Made by a program: the position numbers and the translations under genes. The notes under the pieces were generated by a model. The model did no database searches. It had not been told where the DNA came from and saw nothing but the letters and a program-made list of their open reading frames with translations. Shown one piece after another: positions 8,292-16,571 of a stretch of DNA of 64,000 bases. Location: assembly GCF_900108175.1 (NCBI RefSeq), contig NZ_FNVO01000018.1:62001-126000 (forward strand), given 5' to 3'. Source of the stretch: Thermomonospora echinospora (GTDB lineage Bacteria; Actinomycetota; Actinomycetes; Streptosporangiales; Streptosporangiaceae). Each line of letters begins with the position of its first letter. The first letter of the stretch is position 1.

Positions 8292-9578
8292 ATGCACACC
8301 ACCCCCGCCCACGCCGAAACGGTCTTCACGTACGGGTCCCCGGCGCTGAAGTTCGGCGCGGGCGCCTCGGACGAGATCGGCTTCGACCTGTCCCGGCTCG
8401 GCGTGCGCCGCGTGCTCGTGGTGACCGACGCCGGTGTCGCCGCCACCGGGCATCCCCAGCGGATCGCCGACCAGATGTCCGGGTACGGCATCGAGGCGCA
8501 CGTCTATGACGGCGTCCGCGTCGAGCCCACCGACGCCAGCATGAACGAAGCCATCGACCACGCCCGGGGGACAGGCCCCTGGGACGCGTTCGTGGCGGTG
8601 GGCGGCGGGTCCAGCATCGACACCGCCAAGGCCGTCAACCTGCTCACCACCAACCCGGGCGGGCTGATGGACTACCTCAACGCCCCCGTGGGCGCCGCCA
8701 AGCCGCCGTCCCAGCCGCTCAAGCCGCTGGTCGCGGTGCCCACCACCACCGGCACCGGGGCCGAGAGCACCACCATCTGCGTACTGGACGTGCTGTCGCT
8801 GAAGGTCAAGACCGGCATCAGCCACGCCTGGCTGCGCCCCACCATGGCCGTGGTGGACCCGGAACTGACGGTCACCCAGCCACCCGAAGTGACCGCCTCG
8901 GCCGGGATGGACATCCTCTGTCACGCGCTGGAGAGCTACACCGCCCGCCCGTACACCTCCTACGAGCGCAGGGCACCCGAGCAGCGGGTGCCGTACTGCG
9001 GGTCCAACCCGATCTCCGACATGTGGTCCGAGCAGGCGCTGCGGCTGCTGTCCCGCTCGTTCCGCACCGCCGTACGCGAACCGGAGAACCTTGAGGCGCG
9101 CACCGAGATGGCACTGGCCGCCACCGTGGCCGGGCTGGGCTTCGGCAACGCCGGGGTACACATCCCGCACGCCAACGCCTACCCGATCGCCGGCCGCGTG
9201 CACGGCTACCACCCGCCGGGCTACCCGGGCGACGGGCCGCTGGTGCCGCACGGCATGTCGGTGTCGCTGACCGCGCCCGAGGCGTTCCGGTTCACCTTCC
9301 CCGCGCGGCCCGACCGGCACGTGCGCGCCGCCGAACTGCTCGCCCCGGGGCTGGAGCGCCCGAACGACCCGCAGCAGCACCTGCCGGCCGCGCTGCTGAA
9401 CCTGATGCGCGACATCGGCATCCCGAACGGGGTCGGCGGGGTCGGCTTCACCGAGCCAGAGATCCCCGACCTGGTGGACGGCGCGATCAAGCAGCAGCGG
9501 CTGCTGTCGACCGCACCGCGCCCGGTGACCGAGGACGACCTCGCGCAGATCTTCACCCGATCCCTGTCCCTGTGGTGA
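8292..9578 (+). CDS. Hydroxyacid-oxoacid transhydrogenase (iron-type alcohol dehydrogenase family)
   Basis: A 428-residue group III alcohol dehydrogenase. It matches the ADHFE1/HOT branch, which converts 4-hydroxybutyrate plus 2-oxoglutarate to succinic semialdehyde plus D-2-hydroxyglutarate with tightly bound NAD. Visible are the nucleotide motif VAVGGGSSIDTAKA, PTTTGTGAE, and the metal-ligand stretches MDILCHALES and GNAGVHIPHANA. The long insertion with YCGSNPISD and the G-H-Y-P region are typical of HOT rather than simple alcohol dehydrogenases. AAGGAG sits 8 bases before the ATG at 8292. The next gene encodes the enzyme that would recycle D-2-hydroxyglutarate. Confidence 0.88.
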   Translation: MHTTPAHAETVFTYGSPALKFGAGASDEIGFDLSRLGVRRVLVVTDAGVAATGHPQRIADQMSGYGIEAHVYDGVRVEPTDASMNEAIDHARGTGPWDAFVAVGGGSSIDTAKAVNLLTTNPGGLMDYLNAPVGAAKPPSQPLKPLVAVPTTTGTGAESTTICVLDVLSLKVKTGISHAWLRPTMAVVDPELTVTQPPEVTASAGMDILCHALESYTARPYTSYERRAPEQRVPYCGSNPISDMWSEQALRLLSRSFRTAVREPENLEARTEMALAATVAGLGFGNAGVHIPHANAYPIAGRVHGYHPPGYPGDGPLVPHGMSVSLTAPEAFRFTFPARPDRHVRAAELLAPGLERPNDPQQHLPAALLNLMRDIGIPNGVGGVGFTEPEIPDLVDGAIKQQRLLSTAPRPVTEDDLAQIFTRSLSLW

Positions 9579-9619
9579 GGCCGCCATGGCGAACCCGACC
9601 CCTGCCGGCGGAAACCCGC

Positions 9620-12592
9620 ATGGCACCCCCTGAAGAGATCGCCGCGGCGCTGCGCGAGGCGGGCCTGCGGGACGCCGACGTCTCCACCCGGCGCCGCGCC
9701 GAGTACTCCACCGACGCCTCGCTGTACCGGGTGGTGCCGAGCGTCGTGGCGTTCCCCCGCGCCGCCGACGAGGTGGTGGCGGCACTGGAGGTGTGCCGCG
9801 CGCTGGGAGTGCCGCTGACGGCGCGCGGCGCGGGCACCTCGATCGCCGGGAACGCGGTCGGGGAGGGCGTGGTGCTGGACTTCTCCCGACACCTGGGCCG
9901 GATCCGGGGCGTCGATCCCGGCTCCGGCACCGCCGAGGTCGAGCCCGGCGTCGTCCTGGACGACCTGCAGCGGGCGGCGGCCCCGCACGGGCTGCGCTTC
10001 GGCCCCGACCCCTCCACCCACAGCCGCTGCACCATCGGCGGGATGATCGGCAACAACGCCTGCGGCTCGCGGGCCCTGGGCTTCGGGCGCACCAGCGACA
10101 ACGTCACCGCACTGGACGTGCTGGCCGGGACGGGCGAGCGGCTGACCCTGCGGCACGGCGCCGACGCGGGCTCCTCCCCGGTACTGACCGCGCTGCACCA
10201 GGTCGTCGCCGCCGGCCTGGCCACGATCCGCACCGAGCTGGGCCGGTTCGGGCGGCAGATCTCCGGCTACTCGCTGGAGCATCTGCTGCCGGAGCGGGGC
10301 TTCGACCCGGCGCGGGCGTTCGTGGGCAGCGAGGGCACCTGGGGGGTGCTGCTCGGCGCGACCGTCAAGCTCGTCCCCGTGCCCGAACGGCCGGTGCTGG
10401 TGGTGCTGGGCTATCCCGACATGGCCGCCGCCGCCGACGCGGTGGTGCGCGTCCTGCCGTACCGGCCGATCGCCGCCGAGGGCCTGGACTCGCGGATCGT
10501 GGACGTCGTGCGGCGGCTGCGCGGCCCCGCCGCCGTGCCCGAGTTGCCCCGGGGCGGCGGCTGGCTGTTCGTCGAGTTGCCCGGCGAGGTCCCGGCCTCC
10601 CTGGTGGCCGACGCCGATGCCCTCGGCCACCGGATCGTGACCGATCCCGCCGAGGTGGCCACGCTGTGGCGCATCCGCGAGGACGGGGCGGGGCTGGCGG
10701 CCCGGCCCAAGGGCGGGCACCTGGCGCACGCGGGCTGGGAGGACGCCGCCGTGCCGCCCGAACGGCTCGGCGACTATCTGCGCGACTTCGAGACGCTGAT
10801 GGCCGGGCGGGGCCTGAGCGGGATCCCGTACGGGCACTTCGGGGACGGCTGTGTGCACGTCCGCATCGACTTCCCGCTGAACCGGCCGGACGGCACGCGG
10901 GTCTTCCGCGACTTCCTCACCGACGCGGCCGAGCTGGTGGCCGGATACGGCGGCTCGATGTCCGGGGAGCACGGCGACGGGCGGGCTCGCAGCGAACTGT
11001 TGCCGATCATGTACTCCGACGCCGCGCTGCGTCTGTTCGAGGAGGTCAAGGGGGTCTTCGATCCCGACGACGTACTCAACCCCGGCGTGGTGGTGCGACC
11101 TCGGCCGGTGGACGCCGACCTGCGCGTGCCCGCCGCCTCCCCGCTGCGCCGTGGCCTGGCGTTCGCCTACGACGACGACGCTGGGGACTTCGCCGCCGCC
11201 GTCCACCGGTGCACCGGCGTGGGCAAGTGCCGCGCCGACCTGACCGGCTCGGGCGGGGTGATGTGCCCCTCCTATCTGGCGACCCGGGACGAGAAGGACT
11301 CCACCCGGGGGCGTGCCCGGGTGCTCCAGGAGATGGCCAACGGCTCGCTGGTCAAGGGCTGGCGTTCCCAGGAGGTGCACGAGGTCCTGGACCTGTGCCT
11401 GGCCTGCAAGGGCTGCTCGTCCGACTGCCCCACTGGCGTGGACATGGCCACCTACAAGGCCGAGGTCCTCTACCAGTCGTACCGGCGTCGCCTGCGGCCG
11501 ATGTCGCATTACGTGCTGGGCGGGCTGCCTCGCTGGTCGCGGCTGGCCTCGCGGGCGCCCCGGCTGGCCAACCGGCTGCTGTCGAGCCCGCTGGCCGGGC
11601 CGGGCAAGCGGCTGGCCGGGGTGGACGCCCGCCGTGACCTGCCGTCCTTCGCGCCCCGGACGTTCCGCCAGTGGTTCCGCGGGCATCCGGCCGCGGCGGG
11701 CGATCCGGTGCTGCTGTGGGTCGACACCTTCACCGACCACTTCACCCCGCAGGTCGGCATCGCGGCCGTGCAGGTACTGGAGGACGCCGGGTTCTCGGTG
11801 CGGATCCCCGAGCGGCGGCTGTGCTGCGGCCTGACCTACATCTCCACCGGGCGGCTCGATGTCGCCCGCAGGCTGCTGGGCCGCTCCGTGGACGCCCTGA
11901 CCCCGTACGCCGAGGCGGGCGTCCCGATCGTCGGTCTGGAGCCGTCCTGCACGGCGGTCTTCCGCTCCGACGCCCCTGAACTGCTGGGCATTCCGGGGGA
12001 GGCGGCATTCGGTGCGCCGAGACGGGGACCGGACCAGCCTCTCGCCGTGGACACCGGCGAGCCCGACCCCGCCCCTGCGCACCGGGGTCCCGGCGCGGAC
12101 GCCGATGACCTGCTGCGGCGCTCTCCCGGCTCGGGCGGCGGTACCCCGGAGCGGGTGCCGGGTGGGCGCGGCACCGCGCGGCGGCCGTTCGTTCCCCTGG
12201 TGCGGACACTGGCCGAGCTGCTGTCGCAGCGGCCGGGCTGGACTCCGCCGTCGCTCGACGGCGTGACCGCCGTCGCGCAGCCGCACTGTCACCACCACGC
12301 CGTCATGGGTTGGGAGGCCGACCGGGCCCTGCTGGAACGGGCGGGCGCCACGGTCGAGGCGGTCGGCGGCTGCTGTGGCCTGGCCGGCAACTTCGGCGCC
12401 GAACGCGGCCACTACGACGTCAGCGTGGCGGTCGCCGAGACCGCGCTGCTACCCGCCGTCCGCGCGGCCGGGGCCGACGCCACCGTCCTGGCCGACGGCT
12501 TCTCCTGCCGCACCCAGCTCGCCGCGCTCGCCGACCGGACCGGTGTCCACCTCGCCGAACTCCTGGCGGCTCGGGGGCGCACGGACGGATAG
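9620..12592 (+). CDS. FAD/Fe-S D-2-hydroxyacid dehydrogenase (YdiJ type), likely D-2-hydroxyglutarate dehydrogenase
   Basis: A 990-residue fusion. The N-terminal FAD-binding type-4 domain (about 20-240) has GAGTSIAGNAVG and IGGMIGNNACGSRALGFG. A GlcD-type C-terminal cap follows, with HFGDGCVHVRIDFPL and GEHGDGRAR. A two-cluster ferredoxin region (about 530-610) has C...MCPSY and CLACKGCSSDCP. The C-terminal half has paired CCG motifs (RRLCCGL, GGCCGLAGNFG). It would oxidise a D-2-hydroxyacid and pass electrons to the respiratory chain. A Gly/Pro/Arg-rich insert of about 60 residues (near 795-855) breaks the CCG region. The start at 9620 has GGCGGA upstream; GTG at 9575, overlapping the previous stop, is an alternative. 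In-operon pairing with HOT points to D-2-hydroxyglutarate. Confidence 0.85.
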   Translation: MAPPEEIAAALREAGLRDADVSTRRRAEYSTDASLYRVVPSVVAFPRAADEVVAALEVCRALGVPLTARGAGTSIAGNAVGEGVVLDFSRHLGRIRGVDPGSGTAEVEPGVVLDDLQRAAAPHGLRFGPDPSTHSRCTIGGMIGNNACGSRALGFGRTSDNVTALDVLAGTGERLTLRHGADAGSSPVLTALHQVVAAGLATIRTELGRFGRQISGYSLEHLLPERGFDPARAFVGSEGTWGVLLGATVKLVPVPERPVLVVLGYPDMAAAADAVVRVLPYRPIAAEGLDSRIVDVVRRLRGPAAVPELPRGGGWLFVELPGEVPASLVADADALGHRIVTDPAEVATLWRIREDGAGLAARPKGGHLAHAGWEDAAVPPERLGDYLRDFETLMAGRGLSGIPYGHFGDGCVHVRIDFPLNRPDGTRVFRDFLTDAAELVAGYGGSMSGEHGDGRARSELLPIMYSDAALRLFEEVKGVFDPDDVLNPGVVVRPRPVDADLRVPAASPLRRGLAFAYDDDAGDFAAAVHRCTGVGKCRADLTGSGGVMCPSYLATRDEKDSTRGRARVLQEMANGSLVKGWRSQEVHEVLDLCLACKGCSSDCPTGVDMATYKAEVLYQSYRRRLRPMSHYVLGGLPRWSRLASRAPRLANRLLSSPLAGPGKRLAGVDARRDLPSFAPRTFRQWFRGHPAAAGDPVLLWVDTFTDHFTPQVGIAAVQVLEDAGFSVRIPERRLCCGLTYISTGRLDVARRLLGRSVDALTPYAEAGVPIVGLEPSCTAVFRSDAPELLGIPGEAAFGAPRRGPDQPLAVDTGEPDPAPAHRGPGADADDLLRRSPGSGGGTPERVPGGRGTARRPFVPLVRTLAELLSQRPGWTPPSLDGVTAVAQPHCHHHAVMGWEADRALLERAGATVEAVGGCCGLAGNFGAERGHYDVSVAVAETALLPAVRAAGADATVLADGFSCRTQLAALADRTGVHLAELLAARGRTDG

Positions 12593-12702
12593 GTTCTTAC
12601 CCGCGGGTCGCCCCAGGCGATCCGGAACGAACGGAGGTGGTCTTCCCGCCTGGAAGGTGGGGATTCCGACCCATCGCTCTGCGTGGAGAGGGTGACCCGA
12701 CG

Positions 12703-13416
12703 GTGCGCGAGATCGCCGGTACGTCCAACCTGAACCGGCAGGTGGCCGAGGTGCTCCGGGAGGCCATCGGATCCGGGGAGCTGCGGCCGGGCGAGCTGTA
12801 CTCGGTCAGCCGCCTGGCCGACCGCCTCGGCGTCTCCCGCACTCCCGTGCGCGAGGCGCTGCTGGGGCTGGCCGACATGGGCCTGGTCCGCATCGAACGC
12901 AACCGGGGCTTCCGGGTCGTACGCCGCGACCCCCGCCACATCGCCGAGGTCTTCCACCTGCGGCTGCTGCTGGAGGTCCCCGCCGCCCGCCTGGCCGCCC
13001 ATCATGCCGACCAGGCCCTGCTGGACGCCCTGCGCCACGAGCTGGCCCAGATGCGCGCCGCCGCCGCGGACCACGACGAGCCCCGCTTCATGCACCACGA
13101 CCGGGCCTTCCACGAACTGGTGCTCGGTTCGTGCGGCAACGCGCTGCTGACCGCCACGGTCGCCAACCTGCGCGCCACGATCACCACGGTCGGCGCCTCC
13201 ACCGCCGACCAGACCCGCTCCCTGGCCGACATCGCCGCCGAACACGAGCCCGTCCTCACCGCCCTGGCCGCCGCCGACCCCGACGCCGCCGCCGAGGCCA
13301 TGCACCACCACATCGTCCACACCGGCGAACTCCTGCTGGCCCAGGTCTCCGCCGAGAACGACGCCCCGGTCGCCGCCTCCGACGCCGAACTGCTCCGCGG
13401 CGCCTCGACCGGCTGA
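12703..13416 (+). CDS. GntR-family transcriptional regulator, FCD subfamily
   Basis: A 237-residue regulator. A winged HTH (about 8-75; SRLADRLGVSRTPVREALLGL) is followed by the all-helical FCD ligand domain (about 85-220). The metal-binding type residues show as the Asp/His set in HHDRAFHELVLG and EHEPVLTAL...HHHIVHT. FCD regulators usually sense a carboxylic acid. It starts at GTG 12703 (GGAGAG about 12 bases upstream) and follows the dehydrogenase by 110 bases on the same strand. It is therefore the likely repressor of the HOT/dehydrogenase unit, with the palindrome at 8153 as candidate site. Confidence 0.9.
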   Translation: MREIAGTSNLNRQVAEVLREAIGSGELRPGELYSVSRLADRLGVSRTPVREALLGLADMGLVRIERNRGFRVVRRDPRHIAEVFHLRLLLEVPAARLAAHHADQALLDALRHELAQMRAAAADHDEPRFMHHDRAFHELVLGSCGNALLTATVANLRATITTVGASTADQTRSLADIAAEHEPVLTALAAADPDAAAEAMHHHIVHTGELLLAQVSAENDAPVAASDAELLRGASTG

Positions 13417-13469
13417 TCCCGCGTCCCGGCCCGCCCGGGGTACGCTGCCGGTCCCGGTCGCGGAAAGTC

Positions 13470-14609
13470 CTAGGAGTCGGGTGCCTCCCAGTGGCTCCAG
13501 GTGCCGTCCAGGCCGACCTCGTCGAAGGACGTGACGATGCTCCGGTAGGTCCAGTTCTTCTGCGGCTCCCCGAACAACTCGACCGACGCGTCGAGGACCG
13601 CACTGCGGAAGTCCTCGAAACCGGAGTTCTTCTGCATGTGCTTGGTCACCGCGCGATAGACGATGTCCTCCGCTGCCTTGCGGCCGATCCTCCCGGCCAT
13701 TTTGAAGTAGGCATGGCCGATGATGTGGCTGTTATCGTAGGCATGGTCCCAGTCGTCCGTGAATTCGGAGACGTGCGCCGCGGAACCGACGTTGTGCGGG
13801 TCGGCGAGGTCGAACCTGGGAGGGTGGTCGGGTTTGGAGAAACTCTGCTCCCAGACCGACCGTTTCTGCTCCCCGACCTGCCAGTCCTGCTCGATGTTGC
13901 TGGCGAATATCTGGGCGAGACCCATCCTCAGGGCTCTCTGCTCACTGAGTGCGGTGCCGGTGGGGAGTTTCCTCCAGACCATCGCCTGAGCGAACGCGTA
14001 CGCCATCTGGTCGGGTGTGATCTCGTCATCGTCCACGTCTATCGCGGGTTTGTACTCGTCCCACTTCGTGCTGGCACTCTTCCGGACGTCGACTTCGATC
14101 GTGCCGCCCTTGTCGTCGTACGAGTTGCGGCCATATCGATCCCAGAAGTACTGCTGGACCTTGTCCAGGGTGTCGTAGGCCCTGTCGACGGCCTGGTTCC
14201 CGGTCGGCGGCTGACCCTCGCGCCGTACGACCCTCCCCTCGTATTTGATCACGCGGGGCACCTTCGGGCGTCCCGGCCGGTGCGGTATCGGCCCGGCACC
14301 CGGCGGCTGGGGCGGCAGGGTGGGAGCGCTGCCCGAGGGCGCCGGCGCGTACTGCCGTGTCCGGGCGACCGGAGCATTCCAAAAGGCCGGCTTCGCCACG
14401 ACGGCATCGGACCTTTGCCGGCAGTCCCCCCGGGAGAGCCTGCATATGGCCTGCCCGGCCCCCGCCGCGACCTGGCCGGGCAGCCCAGAGGTCACCAGCG
14501 CGCCGACGGTCCCGGCGGCGAGCACCAGCAACGCGACGTTCTCGACCGCCACGGCACCACGATCACTGCGAACACCCCTCCGGGCGGCACGCCACCTGCC
14601 GATCGTCAT
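13470..14609 (-). CDS. Membrane-anchored M4 (thermolysin-fold) peptidase homologue lacking zinc and catalytic residues
   Basis: A 379-residue protein. The N-terminus has a TadE/Flp-like leader (DRGAVAVENVALLVLAAGTV, residues 16-35) and a Cys pair (CRLSRGDC). A Pro-rich linker (about 85-120) and a region alignable by eye with thermolysin follow. Downstream landmarks match well: QIFASNIEQDWQVGE (cf. DIFG...PDWEIGE), DNSHIIGHAYFK, and VYRAVTKHMQKNSGFEDFR. At the active site, however, AHELTHAV reads AYAFAQAM (201-210) and INEAISD reads LRMGLAQ. Both zinc His, the zinc Glu and the catalytic Glu are thus replaced. It is probably a secreted or surface pseudo-enzyme used for binding. ATG 14609 is chosen as the nearest start to the leader; the ribosome site is weak. 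Confidence 0.72.
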   Translation of the reverse strand: MTIGRWRAARRGVRSDRGAVAVENVALLVLAAGTVGALVTSGLPGQVAAGAGQAICRLSRGDCRQRSDAVVAKPAFWNAPVARTRQYAPAPSGSAPTLPPQPPGAGPIPHRPGRPKVPRVIKYEGRVVRREGQPPTGNQAVDRAYDTLDKVQQYFWDRYGRNSYDDKGGTIEVDVRKSASTKWDEYKPAIDVDDDEITPDQMAYAFAQAMVWRKLPTGTALSEQRALRMGLAQIFASNIEQDWQVGEQKRSVWEQSFSKPDHPPRFDLADPHNVGSAAHVSEFTDDWDHAYDNSHIIGHAYFKMAGRIGRKAAEDIVYRAVTKHMQKNSGFEDFRSAVLDASVELFGEPQKNWTYRSIVTSFDEVGLDGTWSHWEAPDS

Positions 14610-14789
14610 ACCGCAGAGCGTCGCACCACCGAAAAGAACCTCCCAGGGCCCCCGGCCCCATTCCCCACCCGGGGGCCCAGACCACCGAACCACCCGACCG
14701 CCCTGCCGAGGCCCGATTCATGTCGGCGACGACGAGCCCACCGGACGCCGAGGTCCGCCCCAGGACAGGGTCGGCCCCTCCGATCCGTT

Positions 14790-15596
14790 CTAGAACTCGT
14801 CGAGACCGCCGACCTGGCCGATGGTGAAGATGTGACGGTTGGCCGAGCAGATCGTTTCGAGCGTGTGGATCGGCGTTCCCTCGCTGGAGTAGGACGCGCG
14901 AAGCACCTGGACGACCCACTCGCCCGGGTCGAGTTGCAGGGTGTCGGCCTCGAAGCGGGTCGCCGGGCGGGCGGTCAGGGTCTCCTCCGCGTGCCCGAAG
15001 GTGTAGCCGAGTGCCTGGATCGCCGACTGCAACGACGGCTTGACGAAGTCCGGCTCGGCGATACGGGTTCCCCCGAAAAGATCGTTGCGGAAGAACGAGG
15101 TGGCGATGCGGACGGGCACGTCGTTGGCGGTCATCATCTTCCGCCGGGCGATGACCTCCTCGTCCGGCTGGACGCGCAGACAGGCGGCGATGTGCTCGGC
15201 GGCCGGCTCAAGACCGACGTAAAGCATCTTGCGTCCCGGAGTGATGCCCTGCCGCTCGGCCTCCACCAGGAATAGTGAGACCGATCCACGCGTGGCCGGG
15301 TCGGTGGGCAGAGCGCGCTGCACGATCACCGGTGGCCGCTGACTGGCCGGCGGCGTCGGCGCCTTGGCCACCGGCCCCTTGCGCATCTGAGAGACCCGCC
15401 CCGGGGTGACGCCGAGCGCCTTGGCGATCTCCTCCAGCGTTTGACCGGCTTCCCTCGCCTCGGCAATGGCACTGCGACGAATCCGGGCGGCCTCCTCGGT
15501 GATCCCCTGCTGCTCCGTCATCGCACGAGTGATCGCCCGCGCCCTCTCAATGGGGTCCGCAATAGCGGAGATGTCACGAATCGTCCTCAAGTCCAC
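14790..15596 (-). CDS. HTH-UTRA transcriptional regulator (non-canonical GntR/HutC relative)
   Basis: A 268-residue protein. Its C-terminal half (about 95-262) is a UTRA small-molecule-binding domain, with EVIARRKMMTANDVPVRIAT and FEADTLQLDPGEWVVQVLR. The N-terminal DNA-binding part is not the usual GntR winged helix but a short helix-turn-helix GQTLEEIAKALGVTPGRVSQ (51-70), like those of XRE or sigma-type proteins, after a helical stretch. It starts at GTG 15596. It is divergent from a three-gene operon, and two GCTTTAG...-type palindromes lie between them, so autoregulation and control of that operon are likely. The ligand is unknown. Confidence 0.85.
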   Translation of the reverse strand: MDLRTIRDISAIADPIERARAITRAMTEQQGITEEAARIRRSAIAEAREAGQTLEEIAKALGVTPGRVSQMRKGPVAKAPTPPASQRPPVIVQRALPTDPATRGSVSLFLVEAERQGITPGRKMLYVGLEPAAEHIAACLRVQPDEEVIARRKMMTANDVPVRIATSFFRNDLFGGTRIAEPDFVKPSLQSAIQALGYTFGHAEETLTARPATRFEADTLQLDPGEWVVQVLRASYSSEGTPIHTLETICSANRHIFTIGQVGGLDEF

Positions 15597-15625
15597 GGTC
15601 GAATCTCCGTTTTCTCAACAGGGAG

Positions 15626-15642
15626 CTTTAGCCCCCCTATTG
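15626..15642. promoter_or_regulatory. Operator 1: imperfect CTTTAG-N5-CTATTG palindrome
   Basis: CTTTAG-CCCCC-CTATTG is a near copy of operator 2, with a single arm mismatch. It overlaps the -35 element (15640-15645) of the plus-strand promoter and lies 30 bases before the UTRA regulator start. Spacing between the two operators is 56 bp centre to centre. Confidence 0.7.
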
Positions 15643-15668
15643 CGATCAACGAACAGTCTACTTATGCT
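15640..15668 (+). promoter_or_regulatory. Promoter of the 15724-17581 operon
   Basis: -35 TTGCGA (15640-15645), a 17-bp spacer, and -10 TATGCT (15663-15668). Transcription would start near 15675, between the two palindromes, leaving a leader of about 50 bases before the ATG at 15724. Confidence 0.65.
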
Positions 15669-15681
15669 CCCTCCAGAATGG

Positions 15682-15698
15682 CTTTAGCCCCCCTAAAG
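15682..15698. promoter_or_regulatory. Operator 2: perfect CTTTAG-N5-CTAAAG palindrome
   Basis: CTTTAG-CCCCC-CTAAAG is a perfect 6-bp inverted repeat (7 bp with flanking G/C) just downstream of the predicted transcription start. Together with operator 1 it brackets the promoter, the arrangement expected for repression by the divergent UTRA protein. Confidence 0.75.
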
Positions 15699-15723
15699 CG
15701 GGTTGGGTCACAGGAGGGATGTC

Positions 15724-16086
15724 ATGAGTGACGTGCACGACGACCATCCTGCCGGAGGATCCCCCTCTGGGGGCATGGGGATTACATCGGGTCGGACCGG
15801 GCGGTGGCAGGCCGATCCCGGGCTGATGCAGACACGGGTGCGGCTGTTGGCGGACTTGGCGATCGCGCTGGTGGAGTGTGGCCGCGCGTCCCGGGTGGTG
15901 GTCGAGGCCAGCGGTGAGGCCGTACTGATGCTGCGGCCCGTGTGGGGAATGCGCGCGGTCGGTGTGGTGGTGGTCCGGGCCGGGGCGCAGTGGGCTTATC
16001 TGTGGGATGGGTCGCGCCGGCGTCCGGTCAACGACATGGGCGATGTGAGAGCGGCGGCGGCGGAACTGACGGGGGTGGAGCGGTGA
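15724..16086 (+). CDS. Conserved-looking small protein of unknown function
   Basis: A 120-residue protein without a domain I recognise. A Gly/Ser-rich start of about 25 residues precedes a compact alpha/beta-looking part with VVVEASGEAVLMLRPVW and GVVVVRAGAQWAYLWDG. It has no signal peptide or membrane helix. GGAGGG 5 bases before the ATG at 15724 sets the start. Its stop overlaps the GTG of the ATP-binding protein, so the two are coupled. This is a common companion position for HATPase regulators in actinomycetes. Confidence 0.75.
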   Translation: MSDVHDDHPAGGSPSGGMGITSGRTGRWQADPGLMQTRVRLLADLAIALVECGRASRVVVEASGEAVLMLRPVWGMRAVGVVVVRAGAQWAYLWDGSRRRPVNDMGDVRAAAAELTGVER

Positions 16087-16571
16087 TCACGGCGGCTCTG
16101 CTGGCGTCCGCCGGGGCATCGGCGAAGGTGCGGTCCTTGGAGATGGTGCGGTTTCCGGCCGGGGACGCCGCGCCGGACGGACGGGTGAACGTGCGGGAGG
16201 TGCGGGCGTACCTGCGCCGGACACTGGACGGGACCGGGGTGGACCTGGACGACATGGACCTGATGGCGGCCGAGGTCGTCACCAACGCGGTGCGGCACAC
16301 GACCAGCGGCCGTCCGGGCGGGCGGGTGTGGGTGGCGGTGATCACTGAGGACGCGCGGGTGCGGGTCGAGACCACCGACGAGGGCGGCGCGACGACGGAG
16401 CCGATGATCCCGCCGTGCCAGGTGCTCTCCGGACGGGGCCTGCTGATCGTGGAGCGGCTGTCGGACCGCTGGGACTGGAGCCGCGACGGCAAGGGCCGTA
16501 CGACGGTGTGGTTCGAACTGCTCCGTGGCGAGGAAACGGCGATCACCAGTACAGCGGAAGGGAACGCATGA
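16083..16571 (+). CDS. HATPase_c-type ATP-binding regulatory protein (RsbW/anti-sigma kinase-like)
   Basis: A 162-residue single-domain GHKL ATPase of the kind abundant in actinomycetes. N-box AAEVVTNAVRHT (about 61-72) carries the Mg-binding Asn. TTDEGGA takes the place of the usual D-x-G-x-G G1 box, and LSGRGLLIVERLSDRW is the G2 region with the family end. The GTG start overlaps the previous stop, and its own stop overlaps the next ATG, so it is embedded in a tight three-gene operon. Partner protein unknown; no sigma factor or antagonist is adjacent. Confidence 0.88.
   Translation: MITAALLASAGASAKVRSLEMVRFPAGDAAPDGRVNVREVRAYLRRTLDGTGVDLDDMDLMAAEVVTNAVRHTTSGRPGGRVWVAVITEDARVRVETTDEGGATTEPMIPPCQVLSGRGLLIVERLSDRWDWSRDGKGRTTVWFELLRGEETAITSTAEGNA

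Noticed and set aside
9221-12412. Minus-strand open frame of 1063 codons
   Set aside because: Antisense to the HOT and FAD/Fe-S genes, which carry unmistakable catalytic motifs; the antisense reading is low-complexity.
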